DNA of 64,000 nucleotides from Lycorma delicatula (GCF_047948215.1 NC_134458.1:134915571-134979570); one strand, 5' to 3'; positions 42,983 through 55,229 are shown, counted from the first letter of the stretch. Translations and numbers: made by a program. Notes: generated by a model not told the origin, from the sequence alone.

Positions 42983-44040
42983 TTTTTCAGGATATAAAAT
43001 ATTTTGATCATAGAGGTTTTAATTATTGGTACTCTTTCAGTTGTCGGGCTTTGAGAATCATTATATGATAATTGTTGAATTGTTTGCTGAAAAGTAAGTA
43101 AAAGTATTAAATAATAATAATTAAAATATAAATTAAATTTTTCTGGTTTCTATTTAATTTATTTTAGTTAGAAGTAAATGCGGCTCGCAATTATTGTATC
43201 TTTGAAATAATATATAAAAAAACATTCTATGCTTTGATGTTAAAAAGTGAAAGTAAAATATTACATTTTGAATAATTTTTATTTATAATATAATTATATA
43301 ATAATTATAAATATAATGAATTTGAATAATTTTTATTTAAAATATAATTAGTTTGGCACTATTTTTTGTTTCTTCTTATATTAATTAGTATGAGTTTGTA
43401 GAACTTTAGAAATAGTAATTAATTGTCTGAGATATAGGATATAAATATATATAGTTTTGTAAAAGTATTAAAAAAATAAAAAAATAATTTACAAAAGTAA
43501 CTCATGTATGAAACATTCTCTGTTGATTCATTTGAAACTTAATAAACTTGCTTCATAATAATGGTAAAAATATTTATTCCACATTAATTTTTGTGCAGTT
43601 CAACTATGTAATTCATATTACTTGAAATTTGTAAAAAAATAATAATAAAATAAATAAATTTTTTATTCTGATTGAAACATAATAATACATTATATGGGCC
43701 ACAGCAGGAGTTAGTAGATGTGTTATTCCACAGTTAAAAAAGGAACTTTTGCCTGGGTGAATTAAGAAAAACTATTTTAAAAACCGATCGGAAAAACACC
43801 GTAGAATACACAAGTAATTATAAATAAAAAATAGATGTGACTGAGAAGTCCAAATTAATAATTAAAAATATAAGCATATGAAAATGTTAAGATAAGTAAG
43901 TAGATGAAAATATTAAATACAAAAAATAATACAAAATAATTCACAATTAAAAGGTGTTAATGAAAATTATTTGAGCTTGTATTTTCATGTATGTTGAATG
44001 AGATGCAGAGAATTCAGGATTTTTTAATTAGTATTATTAA
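42983..44040. other. AT-rich region including LINE 3' flank-like text
   Basis: No gene is present. The portion 43680-44040 resembles 45735-46140 in order of words ('aatacattata', 'aatacacaa', 'attaataattaaaaata' and 'tttttaattagtattattaata'), consistent with 3' flanks of two related LINE copies. Confidence 0.55.
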
Positions 44041-44049
44041 TAATTCAAC

Positions 44050-44930
44050 ATTTATTGCTTCTGTAAAAGAAAACCATTTAACTGTACTTTAAATAAATTT
44101 GTGGGAAAATGTTTTGAATTGTTCAGTAATTTATTAAAAATGGCAACAATAGGACATAAGGTTCTTTTTCTTGAGCTGAAATATTGTGTTGTTACAAGAA
44201 AACAGTTTTGTTTGGTTTGGTAGAGATGGATTTTGGTATTTTTTTTTAAGAATAAATGACTATTCATTTTAACGAGATCTCTTAAACAAAAATTGCACAT
44301 TCATGTATAAGCACATGAATATGGTAAAATTAAAAATTTTTTTAAATTATTTTTTTTTAATAGGGGTCTACATGATATACATAATGAACACCAAACAATG
44401 ATTTGACAATCTTTTTTTTTTGAAAACTTGTTCTTACTTTTTAAGGGAGCCCCAAGAAACATTATTTTTCATCTAGGATGTAAGTAAACATAGCAAATAT
44501 TTAATAATAATGAAAGTTTAGTGTTTTGTTAAGACGCTTCAGAGAAAAACAGTACAGCTTCATTTTATTGCAAACAAAATCAATTTGATTATCCCAAGAA
44601 AATCTGTCATATAATAAAATACCCAGAATTTCATTTTATGGACAACAAAAATGCTATCTTTACTATTAATGGGAACTTCCTTCACACAGTCAGCAGTGAA
44701 TATACTTGAGAAGCACAATGCAATGGTTTTATCCAAATTTAAAGATAATTATAAAAATTTAATGGTAAATAATTTTTTAAACTGTTAATGTGAAATTTTC
44801 AATTCCTTTGAAATAATATATCCAGATACAGATACTGTATCATCTGTGTGTCATCTACAAAGTGGGTAACATTGAGTGGTTCAAGATTCTGAAATATTTT
44901 TTAAACATAGGTTTACTTTTCTAAATAAAA
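44050..44930 (-). pseudogene. Jockey/CR1-like LINE RT tail
   Basis: Minus-strand reading, across several shifts: THFVDDTQ-type text (the F/YxDD active-site box, near 44870; the frame varies), LSLNLDKTIALCFS (44750 region), VPINSKDSIF, ILGIILYDRFSWDNQIDFVCNKM-like text in pieces, LYCFSLKRLNKTL, and a final open frame (44300-44052) with CNFCLRDLVKMNSH, LYQTKQNCFLV and FNKLLNNSKHFPTNLFKVQL. That tail is typical of jockey/CR1-type RTs. The 5' part of the RT and the endonuclease are not found to the right, so it is 5'-truncated. Confidence 0.75.
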
Positions 44931-45734
44931 AATAAAAAATAAGTAAACTTTCTTTTTTATTATTTTTCTGATTTAATCTGCTTCATTGAAACGCATAAAA
45001 AAATCTAAAAATATGATCCATTAACAGTGTAGTATTTTCTTTAGAATAACTAAAATTGTGTAAGAATCACTTTCAAATTACATGATAATTATTCTTATAA
45101 AAAACATTACAGAGCATCTTGTTCATTAGAATTATTATTGACACCTATCTTGAAATAATACCTGTTATAGAAAAGTTTTAAAATTCTTTTAAGTATTAGT
45201 TAAATAATTAACATAATTAAATTATGTTAAATTATTATATTAAATAATTATATATTATACTGTTATATTATTAGCATAATTCTATTTATGTTGGTTTGTT
45301 TATTTCTTATGTGGACTTTTTTAAATAATTGTTAATTTGAAATCGTGTAAGTTTCATTGCATTGTTTAAGTCTTTTGGAATGTTGGTTTTTATATTTAGG
45401 GCTTAAGATTTTCATGTTGTGAATATATATAATATTTTAATATTATTAAAATAGTAATAATAATAATAATAATATTTTATTATTATTATATATTATAGTA
45501 TTATTGTTGTGTTTATATATTAATTTTTTTTAGCTTTGCTAAATTTTTGAATGTTTGGCTCAAAATTTTATCAAATATCAGTTATTTTACAAATAACTTC
45601 AGTTAGAAATGATTGAGAAATAAAATTAACATGAAATTAGGTTGTTTTAAAAGTTATATTAAAGAAATTTTAAAAAGATTTGATAAACTAAATGAAAAGG
45701 TGTGTGTTTAATAATTAAATAAATACTTCATTCT

Positions 45735-46140
45735 GGTCGGTGATAGTAATACATTATACCAAATCACAAGCAGGTGTTCTTAATCTACATAAATGTTGGA
45801 GCAGATAAACTGCTCTAACATTTGTCTGATTTCCCTTGATCCAACCACTGATAATACTAAAAAGATAATCACAGCAGTGTTGCAAAATACACAATCGATT
45901 ATAAAATAAAAAAAGAAATGGTTAAAGCCCACATCAATAGTTAAAAATAATAACTACACATTCCAACACAGGGAATAATAGTAAATTATGGTAAGGTAGT
46001 GAATAAATTAAATAATTACATAATAAATAATTCAGTGGATGTTGAAAATTACTGTAACATATTACTTTTACATGTTACGGATGTGAAGAAAATTAAGAAA
46101 TTCTTGAAATTATTTTTTAATTAGTATTATTAATAACAAA
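45735..46140 (-). repeat. Second copy of jockey-like LINE 3' flank
   Basis: Diverged but ordered similarity with 43680-44040: 'aatacattatacc', 'caaaatacacaatcgattat', 'agttaaaaataataac' and 'tttttaattagtattattaa'. The coding tail expected to the right is not recognisable. Confidence 0.5.
45791..45823. repeat. 14-bp inverted repeat, 5-nt spacer
   Basis: Arms aaatgttggagcag (45791-45804) and ctgctctaacattt (45810-45823) pair with one mismatch. Confidence 0.92.
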
Positions 46141-47913
46141 AATCAACTATTATTATGTCACAGATGAAATGGTATTTATAAATAATAATGTTAAAAGTTG
46201 TATATTAACTTTTGCAAAAAAATTAATTGACATCTTATCTTATTAGCAATAGTCTACACTGAAGCTAATTATTACAGTCGTAAACATAATTTTTCTTCTT
46301 TGCAACGGTTAATCTAGCTGTTTTTTTTTTCTTGAGTTGGTCAACTGAAACCATGTGAAGCAACATTTTTCATTCATTTCTCTTTCTTTTTGGGGTTTAC
46401 TTTCGTGCTCATCCAATGGTTCTTCATTCTTTCACTTTTTATTTGTCTTCTCTCTTCTGATCTGACTTTGCTGATTTCTTTTTCTTCTCTTGAAAACCCT
46501 TGAAATCTTGTACTAGTTTTCAACATTGTACTATTTCCGTTCTTTATTTAAATTGCGATTGAATATTTATTTTATGAACTTGTTAACTTTTATGCTAATA
46601 AGGTGGCAAAAAATTTGGTTCTTCTTTTCTGATGGATTCTGACATTTTCTCAGTTCATTGTACTTGTAAAGATTTTTATTACATCTGAATTTGTATCCAT
46701 TTTTACCTATTTTTATTGATACTAGAAGTTTTCTAAAAATAAATTAGGTCTAGTCTGACTATTGTTTTAAAAAAAATATTTATTTTTTACTTCAGATATC
46801 ATTTGAAGACATAGACCAAATATAATTTCATCTCTGTCATAACAAGCAATTAATATTTATGACTGAAATAGCAATTATTTAAAAAAATAGACAATAAGAA
46901 GAAAACCACAGGTCAAGAATGCTCAGATTGCACAAAGACAACGGTTAAAAATTAATTATTTTCTAATTAATAGGATATATCTTTAGAAAATCTTTGTGTA
47001 GTGCCATCGGTGTTTGATCAAAATAAGTAGTTTTGTTTTAATTCTCTTCAGGTAATTTTTCATAATAAAATGACACTGGACAACACTTTAACAGAAAATA
47101 CTAATGAAAAGTAAAATAAGACATGTATTATTACTTGCAGCTACTAGAAACAAATTATTAAACTTTAAACTCATCGGTAAAGATAACTGACTAGAATAAT
47201 TTTTGAACAGCACGATAATATGTATAATATTTTCAATTTATTAATTATTAAATAAATAACTTTTAAAATTTTGGCAATAAGATTTTTGAAAATGAAATTG
47301 ATTTGTTTAGTTCTGATGTTGAAACTAAATGGTGAAAATGAGTTGTTATGAACATAATCACTATAAAAAAATTTGAAATGAAGCAAAAATTATGCTTGTT
47401 GAATATTGCATTCACATGTCTGTATTTACTGGTGAATAGTTTATTTGAATTGGCAGTTTTGTTTTATAACTTTAGAAAGATTCGTTGAGAATACTAATTG
47501 TATCATTATTCTTGGAATTAGACGTAGATTTTATTTTTTTTAATCGTATTTATTTTTATTTATACAGACTATTTTGCTATTTTAATTTACATTTATAAAT
47601 TTTAATTTATTAGAATTATGTAAACTTAAAAATTACATAACTGTATGCATAAGTATGCAAACTGACCTAGTGATGAAAATAATCACAAATACATTTCAGT
47701 TTTTACATGTTTTTTTCTTTCATTAAATTCATAATTGAAAGATACTTTATTTTGTTGCTTTATAGTATGAGTATATGTCCTAGTCTCTTTTGTAGCTATG
47801 AGTCTTTGTTATGACTCTTGTAACTGAGGTATAAAATGCATCATTCAAAGTTTCTTTCTCTGAGTATAATGATGTTCATTATTATATAGTTATTCTCTTT
47901 GGTGTGAGTTGAT

Positions 47914-47940
47914 TGAAGATGTCAAAAATTGACATCTTCA
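47914..47940. repeat. Perfect 12-bp inverted repeat, 3-nt spacer
   Basis: Arms tgaagatgtcaa (47914-47925) and ttgacatcttca (47929-47940), spacer aaa. Confidence 0.94.
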
Positions 47941-49679
47941 TGATTGTGATTATCACCTGCATTTTAATTGGGTAAGCTTGATGATATCAACTGTATACTT
48001 GCTCAGTAAAGGCAATAAGAAAACCACCTTATTCCTCACTTTTTTTAAATCTTGTTATGAGGTACTTATTATTGAGAACAGTTGTTTAATTTTTGGGAGA
48101 TACTTGTAACTCATGTGAGGATACCTATGACTATTACAGTTATGGTATTTAGCATACATATGCATAATGTGAAATATTTGTTTAACATTTGTTGTGTATA
48201 TTTTGATATGGTCTTTGACTTACCTTTTTATTGTGAATTGACATACTGCAATTGATGTGTTGTATGACTACTCATTTAATTCTATTATAATTGTATTATA
48301 TATAATCTTTGTTGTTATAATAGTACCTTTGTTATTAATAGAAACTGTCACTTCTACTTCATTATACTGGTAATTATTATTGTAATATCTATTGTATTGT
48401 TTTGTTACATTGATAAAGAAAATCACAGCAGTTGATCAAGTTATTAATTTGTTTTATTGTGTTAAATAAAAAGTAAGTAGTTCATTATTAAACAAAAAAA
48501 AAAACTTTCTCCCAAGATTCTTTTTTTATTATAAAACTATACTCATTTATATTAAATTCCCTTTTATTTACTATTTTAATGGATCAAAAATAATTTTAAA
48601 TAACTAGGATGTGACTTTCTCCAAAATTCTGTGTATGGATAAAAATAAAACAACTTGATATCACTAACATTACTTTTTCCTGTATAAATATTTTCCATGG
48701 ATTACTAAATTAATTTATTTTTTCATTGAAACAGTAATTCCAGGAATTACTGGAAATTTGTTGAATTTTGTTAATAAATATTATTTATTATTTCTTAATA
48801 GTGAGCACAGTAATTGTATTCACTGAACTGTATGATAAGATGCAGTTAAACCTGATATACTCGTATAAGTAAAAATGTCAAAAAAATTAAACCAACTTTG
48901 AAAAATGGGCTAAAAGTAAAAAAAAGATAAAAAAATAGATCATATTATTCAAAATTTTAAATTTCTCAATTGTTTGGTGAATTAAAAATCAACATTATTA
49001 ATCTATAATTTGATATTACTTACTATACCAAATGAAAATTCAAAATTTAATGAAAAATTAAATTGTTTTATTTTATTCTTAATGCATTTTTTAAGTTGAT
49101 TTGGTTTTTTTAGTTTATTTTATTTAAATATTTTTTAATTTAATTTTTAATTAAGGTACGGTTAAATGTACAAAAAGTAAAATATGAAAAAAACTGTTTG
49201 CAAGAAGTATTAAAGATAAGAAATCTGCATTTATATTTTATAAAAGTATAAAAATGAATTCAGAAAACCATATAAAAATTTAATATTTGGCATGAGCTAA
49301 GGCTGTTGAATACTTATTCATGATTATTTTTCTTTTACTGCATGTAGCTCAAAAAAGTTTCTTAATTTTTTTTATGAAAATATTTTGAATAACCAAATAA
49401 CTTCAGGCTAAGTATTACTATTATACTGTAAAATTGTATACTAGGTAATGATAAGTTAATAAAATATATCTTCAAATGTTGTATGTTAAATTTTTGATTT
49501 AAAAATCTGCTGTCAAGGAGTATCAGGAAAACTTACTATGAGCATGTGAGGGTGTTTACTTGAGTTTATCTTGTTTATTCATATTTATTAATGAACTATT
49601 TAGTTTGCTTTTTTCCAAAATAAAAATATTAATTGTAAAATAATAATTAAAAATGATCTATTACATACTTTTTTGTTTA

Positions 49680-50215
49680 TTCATTTTTTTCTGCTCTACT
49701 TGGGACGGATTTGCATTTAAAGTTTAGCACGGCCCAAGCCGTGTCACTTGACTTTAACGAGCTTCCCCATCCGCCGGTTGTATGTCCGGTACGGTAGGTC
49801 GGCTAGCCGGTTCGGATCTTTTGAGATTTCTTCTTTTGCCATGCCTCTAACATACCAGAGTGCGGTAGTCCGGGCCCGACTAAGTCGTTCCCGGGCCCCT
49901 CCCTGGCGGCCGGGACTCGGTCTTTTCGACTTTTTTTTTTTAATCGCTATCCCTTTATCTGTTTCCTCCATTCATCTTCTGATTTTCCATCGTATTTTCT
50001 GCCTGGAATAAAACTACGCATGGAAAGTTTCTTCTTTATCTACCATCAATTTCTATTCATAAACTTATCAGGGTAAATTTATCTGTGGGTTTCGTCTTTG
50101 TTTGCCACCGGCCAACCAGAGAGGGGTAATCCGGGCCCGACTGTATCGTTTCCGGGTCCCTCTCCAGCCGTCGGTTGTCTTTTAATCTTATATCAGTTCC
50201 TGGAGCCAACCCTTG
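49680..50215 (-). mobile_element. R1-like LINE 3' UTR, 5'-truncated copy
   Basis: A GC-rich block beginning on the left with a T-rich stretch (the A tail on the minus strand), then 'ctacttgggacggatttgc', matching the reverse complement of the 3' end at 20865-20890. Inside, 'gtccgggcccgactaagtcg' and 'ttcccgggcc' match the reverse complement of 20690-20715. A second, diverged unit follows at 50115-50180. No coding part is present. It lies about 0.9 kb before the first recognised Cyt-b5-r exon. Confidence 0.8.
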
Positions 50216-50894
50216 CTATTTGATTCTTTCGTATCTAATATTACGGTAATCACGTTCTCTATTTTTCTCCATTCCTGTGTACCACGTAGCGTATAGCTTA
50301 TTACAGTATCTGTTTATTATAATTATTATACTTAAAAATTCCTACATCTTACTAAATGGATTTATAGGAGGTAATGAAAAAGAATTTTAACATATGTTTA
50401 TTACTGTGAATGATATACATTTTAATGCTGATCTCAACAACTTTTTTATATCTTTTCTATTAACACATTTTATTGTTTTCTTTTATAGATGTTTTTTGTT
50501 ATAATTTTACATTAAAATATTCTGTGAAGGAATAGATAACTAAATTCACATAATATGTACTCCCTATAACATGAGCTATCTGTTCTCATTGTTTGCTTTC
50601 TATGTTGTGGAATTGTTTTCCTGGAAAATCTGACTTACAGAGTATTTTAGAAGAAAAACCAATGGTATAGCTTAAATAGATAACTAATTTTTATTTTTAA
50701 CCTACATCAAAGAAAAAGATTTTTGATTCGACTCATATATAATATTTTTTGTATAATCTTAAGTTCAAGTATTATTTTTTACCAAATGCACAAATTTCAG
50801 TTTTGTGTATTTTCTGTATATAAATGGTTTTCACCAGGAACAGAATAAAGGTCTTATCAAATCTTTAAAAAAATGTTTTAGATAAAAATTGTAT

Positions 50895-50926
<32 letters not shown>

Positions 50927-51123
50927 TTCTTTTATTTTTATTAAATGATTTTATTATAAATTAATTGTGTATGAGAAAACATAAAAAGCTTTGATTCAGC
51001 AAATAAGAAAGAAGTGACTCAAAATTTAAAAAATAAATAAATAAAGTACATACATAATGTTTTATAAATTTTGACAGTTTTCTAATCTTAACTACTAATA
51101 TAGTAATACATTTATTGTTTCAG
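50216..51123. other. AT-rich sequence preceding the first recognised exon
   Basis: No coding exon was recognised here. It contains an (AT)n run at about 50897-50920. The acceptor tttattgtttcag ends at 51123, showing that a further exon lies upstream, here or beyond. Confidence 0.6.
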
Positions 51124-51330
51124 AAGGGTATGGGTCACCCATCAAGCTGGACAGAATGGAAGTATCCAGACTGGATGGATGTAAATTTTAGAAGCAGTCG
51201 ATGGTGGATTGAACAAAAAAAGAAAGATGATGGTGCTGAAGGACTATGGAGAATTCATGATGGATTATATGATTTGTCATCATGGATTGATAAACATCCT
51301 GGAGGGAAAAAATGGATTTCTATTACTAAA
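51124..51330 (+). CDS. Cyt-b5-r: Cyt-b5-r exon: start of cytochrome b5 domain
   Basis: Cytochrome b5-related protein joins a haem-binding cytochrome b5 domain to a membrane desaturase-like domain; its exact reaction is not firmly established. This exon follows the acceptor ttgtttcag and ends at gtaagt. It is 69 codons in phase 0. Seen: SSWTEWKYPDWMD, RWWIEQKKKDDGAEGLWRIHD, LYDLSSWIDKHPGGKKWI. HPGG (about residues 58-61 of the exon) holds the first axial haem His. An in-frame ATG lies at residue 3 (MGHPSSW), so translation could begin within the exon if the upstream exon is non-coding; the good acceptor favours a preceding exon. The intron that follows carries a SINE and a mariner copy. Confidence 0.93.
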
Positions 51331-51667
51331 GTAAGTTTCATTTAAAAAAAAATTATATTTGTTCTTCATTTTCTAGGCTAGTTCAATTTTTAGTTATTAT
51401 TTTATTGTAAGAAGATTTGTGGGTCTTAGAACTTAATGTTAAATGTATTTATGGATAGCCTCTTTGTTTTGTTGGTTTTTGTATATTAATCATGATAATT
51501 GGGGTAAAGTGACAAGAGCCATAGCTGATTAAGTCACTGTAACAATTTTTCTGTGATGCTGAATGATCCTATTTCAAAATCAATTAAAAATCGATCTATA
51601 CTTATTTAGATTTGAATGTCTATACCACTATTTTAAGAGTAAAGTACAACAATTAACAAGTATTTGT
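51331..51667. other. Intron sequence left of the SINE
   Basis: Start of the intron (donor gtaagt). No other feature is visible. Confidence 0.8.
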
Positions 51668-51842
51668 TATCAACCCACTTGGTTGGTCTAGCGATGAACT
51701 CTTCATTGCAAATCAGCTGATTTGAAGTCGAGAGTTGTAAGGTTAAAATCGTAGTAAAAGCAGTTACATTTATACGGATTTTAATATCAGATCATGGATG
51801 ACGTTGTTCTTTGGTGATTTGAATTCAATTAATTGATTGGTT
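51668..51842 (+). mobile_element. tRNA-derived SINE, family B, copy 2
   Basis: The head 'cacttggttggtctagcgat' has an A-box-like tggtctagcgatga, followed by 'aaatcagctgatttgaagtc' and a diverged B box 'aggttaaaatcgtag'. The body 'atacggattttaatatcaga' and 'ttctttggtgatttgaattc' follow, and the SINE is cut off at about 51842, exactly where the mariner copy begins. Confidence 0.85.
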
Positions 51843-52640
51843 TCAAACCCGATGATGGTGTAAAACGTTACAATTTCGCTGTTGAAATGTTGGACAATAA
51901 GTGAAAACGAATCATTTTTAGATGATATAATTTTTACAGACGAAGCTACATTCCATGCGAATGGATGTGTTAACAGACACAATTCACGAATATGGGGCTC
52001 TGCAAACCGACACGCAATTATTGAGAAACAACGCGATTCGCCTAAAGTTAATGTTTGGTGTGGTGTGATGAAAAATCGTGTAATATGACCTTTCTTCTTT
52101 GCTGAAAACCAATTAATGGAGTTGTGCATCTTGACATGTTAACCGATTATTGCTTTCTTCAGCTGGATGTACTCGAAAACATTCATCAACTTCATTTCCA
52201 ACAAGATAGTGCTCCCCCGCACTTCAATGCATTGGTCACGGACGCTTTGAACGAAAAATTTGCAGATCGATGGATAGGCCGGCAAGGGCCATACTTTCGC
52301 CTCCAAGGAGTCCAGACCTGACACCTTGCGACTTTTTCTTGTGGGGGTACATCAAAAGCGTTGTTTATACACAAAAAATTTGCGACCTAAACCACTTTAA
52401 AAACAGGATTAATGAAGCAATGACAACCATTAACGAAGAAATGTTAACCAATGTTTGGAGAGAAGTTGAGTATCGTTTGGAGATTTGTCGAGCGACAAAG
52501 GGCGCATATATTGAAATTTATTAATATGTAAAAAAATGTTTGAGACGACAAATTTGAAAAATAAAAAAAACTAACTGTAAGTAATTCTGTTTTAATTTAA
52601 ACCATGTTCAAAACCGCACCATTCCTTTATGATAACTCTG
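51843..52640 (+). mobile_element. Tc1/mariner-type element, copy 2 (5'-truncated)
   Basis: Same family as 14137-15399, in opposite orientation. It begins at text equal to the middle of the transposase (aaacccgatgatggtgtaaa), so the left TIR and DNA-binding half are absent. It ends with the right TIR 'accgcaccattcctttatga' and an (AT)n run. It lies in the first visible intron of Cyt-b5-r on the sense strand, directly abutting a truncated SINE. Confidence 0.9.
51882..52524 (+). pseudogene. Transposase catalytic domain (copy 2)
   Basis: Three overlapping frames together cover the DDE domain. ISENESFLDDIIFTDEATFH with the first Asp (51882-52088); then HFQQDSAPPHFNA with the second Asp (52124-52321); then PPRSPDLTPCDFFLWGYIKS with the third Asp and the C-terminal helices NRINEAMTTINEEML, VWREVEYRLEICRATKGAYI (52270-52524). 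Two frameshifts and missing N-terminus make it non-functional, but unlike copy 1 it keeps the third catalytic region. Confidence 0.88.
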
Positions 52641-52663
52641 TATATATATATATATATATATAT
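52641..52663. repeat. (AT)n microsatellite next to mariner end
   Basis: A run of about 23 bases of alternating t and a starting right at the element end; it may have grown from the TA target site. Confidence 0.9.
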
Positions 52664-52839
52664 AATCATTTATAATTTAACAGATTTATCCTTCATTGGC
52701 AAGGATCTTGTTAAACAACAGAGGTATCATAAAATGTTAGTACTCTTATAAATATGATATTTTACTAAAATACATTTTATAAAGTATGTTCTTAGCAAAG
52801 TTATATTTTATAAAATGTTAAGCTTTATTTATTAATTTG

Positions 52840-52870
52840 TGCCTCATGCCTCATCATGAGGCATGAGGCA
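52840..52870. repeat. Perfect 15-bp inverted repeat, 1-nt spacer
   Basis: Arms tgcctcatgcctcat (52840-52854) and atgaggcatgaggca (52856-52870) around a single c. Each arm also contains a direct repeat of gcctcat. It is intronic, next to a second hairpin. Confidence 0.95.
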
Positions 52871-52871
52871 T

Positions 52872-52917
52872 GTTTCTTTCCATCCAGCTTTGCACAGCAA
52901 ACGGGATGGAAAGAAAC
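52872..52917. repeat. Perfect 14-bp inverted repeat, 18-nt loop
   Basis: Arms gtttctttccatcc (52872-52885) and ggatggaaagaaac (52904-52917). It starts one base after the preceding palindrome, making a twin-hairpin block of 78 bp in the Cyt-b5-r intron. Confidence 0.95.
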
Positions 52918-53988
52918 AAGAACCATTAAGGATAAACAAATATTTAACTAAATTAAAAAAAAGTATATATAGAAAAAAGTAAAAACCTAAAAGGATAAAA
53001 ATGACAAAAGATTTAAAAGTAACATTGAACCTTAACTCAGCTGTTTGGAAAGCATTAAATGGGGAGGAGATATTGTTAATTCAGGAAACATCAAACAGCA
53101 ACTGTCTGTCGGGTTGTGGGTTTGTAATAAAATCATGTCATCTGATGGTAGAGAATCCAGCAACTTGTATAATAAGTTAAATGTTTTTATTTAGCAACAA
53201 TTAAAATTATAAAAAGTTCCATATGTCATGAAACAAAGATTAACATTTTTGATCCTGTTAAGATAATAAGTACAGTCTCTTACAAATGGTTCTACAATAT
53301 CTGGAACTTCTCAGAGATTAGTAAATTGAATTTTGTGAAATAACCAAAATCAAATGGTCAAGCCATGTTCAATGAACGAGTTCCCCATACTTTGCTTAGT
53401 TAACAATGTTAGTGCAGTTCTTGCATGATTTTGGAATTTTTAAATTGCTAAAGACCAAATCAGTATCAGATGCATATTTAGATATACATCTAAATACTAA
53501 AAAAAATTCAAATTCTCTTAGAGATAGTTTCATGAATTATGTTCTTACAACTATGTACACAATGACCTTAGAACTAGAATAAAAGAAAAGCTAGATTAAT
53601 AAGAAGATTCCTGAATAATAATTTATTTTTTAGTTTAAATAAAAGATCATGCTGGTCATGAATTAATGTCTGACACACCCAGCCAAGTCTTGGTATTTTT
53701 ATGCATTTCAAAATTTCTATATCATATTTCTGTACACAAGCTTTTACGCTTATGAGGTGAATTAACCATAAAAAAAAAGAATAAAAAATGTAGGGAATGA
53801 ACAGTAGACCCATTAATAGTTTAATATCTTACATGAAACAGTAACTGTAATAAGACTGAACAGATGACAAAGTTCACTGATACTGAGATATTTAAACCAC
53901 ATCCAGGAGAGAAAATTATTCTGAACCCTTTCTATTTATATCCAAAAACTTTTAATAATATTTTAACAATTTTATTTTTATCTTTTAG
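52918..53988. other. Rest of intron before the second exon
   Basis: No gene is supported. A minus-strand frame (53813-53574) is open for 79 codons with no recognised motif and may be old transposon text. The polypyrimidine stretch and acceptor ttttatcttttag end at 53988. Confidence 0.6.
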
Positions 53989-54185
53989 GGATTAGATATT
54001 ACAGAAGCATTTGAGGCATCTCATTTAAATCCTGATGTAGAAAAACTGCTACCAAAGTTTTTTGTCAGAAATGCAAACACTCCAAGGAACTCACCTTACA
54101 CATTCAATCCTGATGGATTTTTCCGTACTCTTAAAAAAAGAATTTGGAATACTATAAAGGATAAAAAACGAGGACCAAAACTACG
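53989..54185 (+). CDS. Cyt-b5-r: Cyt-b5-r exon: end of cytochrome b5 domain and linker
   Basis: Enters in phase 0 after ...ITK and begins GLDITEAFEASHLNPDVEKL. The His in EASHL fits the second axial haem ligand of the cytochrome b5 fold. It continues with KFFVRNANTPRNSPYTFNPD, FFRTLKKRIWN and DKKRGPKL, the linker before the membrane domain. It ends with two bases of an Arg codon at gtagta (donor gt at 54186-54187). The phase agrees with the next exon, which begins with a single base to complete CGA. Confidence 0.93.
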
Positions 54186-55229
54186 GTAGTATATATTTTT
54201 TTTTACTATGACTAGTAATTTCAGTTATGATGTTTGTATATAATTTGACTTGTTTCCTAAAAAATTATATAGTAGCTTTTTGACCAGCATGTCCTCTTGT
54301 CCTCTGATATTATGTTTTTAGGAATAAGATATAAAAAATTATTACAATATTAAGTTATTCAAACTCTTTTCCTGAATTTTTTTAATCAGTATAGTCTACA
54401 TTTAAATATTTTTATAATCATGTCTTATTTAAATTAATTATCTATAATTTATTATATCATATATCAACTTTCAGCATAGACAAATACTACATTTTGAACT
54501 TGAAGAATCTCCTTTTCTTAAGTGAAGTCATGCAACCCTATCTTTTCTATGTTACATTGCTCAACTTTAGGTACATTTTTCTCAAGAACTATAACAGATA
54601 GTGACCTGAATTTTACTTTATTTTAAAGATTATAATTTACTTTATGTTTTCAATAGACAGTTTTTAGAATTTTTTTGAAAACAATTTTTTGAATTTGCCA
54701 ACTTTTTTGATATAAAAATTTGTTTCAATCAAAATTATTTTTAAATGGGTAGAAACTTTGCATGTCCCTACATAATTTAGAAAAATCACATTTTTTAAAA
54801 AATCTGGATTGTAAATTATTGTGCAAAAACTCTCAGACCAATTTTGTTGAAATTTGGCATGTTGCTTTATCATATCAAAAAGTTCTTTGAAGTGAAATCT
54901 GAAGGTCTTATATATAAGTACTTGAAAAAATTCCCAAAATATATAGTTTTTCTGACAGATTGATATTTTTGCATCAATAATAATGTATTATTCGATTTGC
55001 AACTTACGATATTGTCTGTAAAATTTAATAACAAAACTTTTTTCTCTATTGATCTTTTCTCTGAAATGAACATAGTTTAGGGAAACAGGAGAAAAAATGG
55101 ATATTTAAAAAATTTTTTTAAATTTGTTTAATAAATATTTAAGCACACCTTTTTCAACTGGTGCATAATGAAATTATTCTGTTGATATTCTGGAGACATT
55201 AAAACAAAAATTATTGATCATATAGAAAA
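54186..55229. other. Intron left of the MULE-like relic
   Basis: No gene is present. Two short minus-strand frames around 54660-55070 are AT-driven and have no motif. Confidence 0.6.

Larger units (their letters stand above)
44931..49679. other. Long AT-rich region, no supported gene
   Basis: Nearly 4.8 kb without a gene I can defend. Contents: (AAT)n/(ATT)n text at 45420-45500, the diverged second LINE 3' flank at 45735-46140, two hairpins (45791-45823, 47914-47940), and many poly-A/T tracts. A minus-strand frame at 47386-47171 is open for 71 codons with no motif. Upstream regulatory sequence and a first exon of Cyt-b5-r could lie here or in 50216-51120, but nothing identifies them. Confidence 0.55.
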
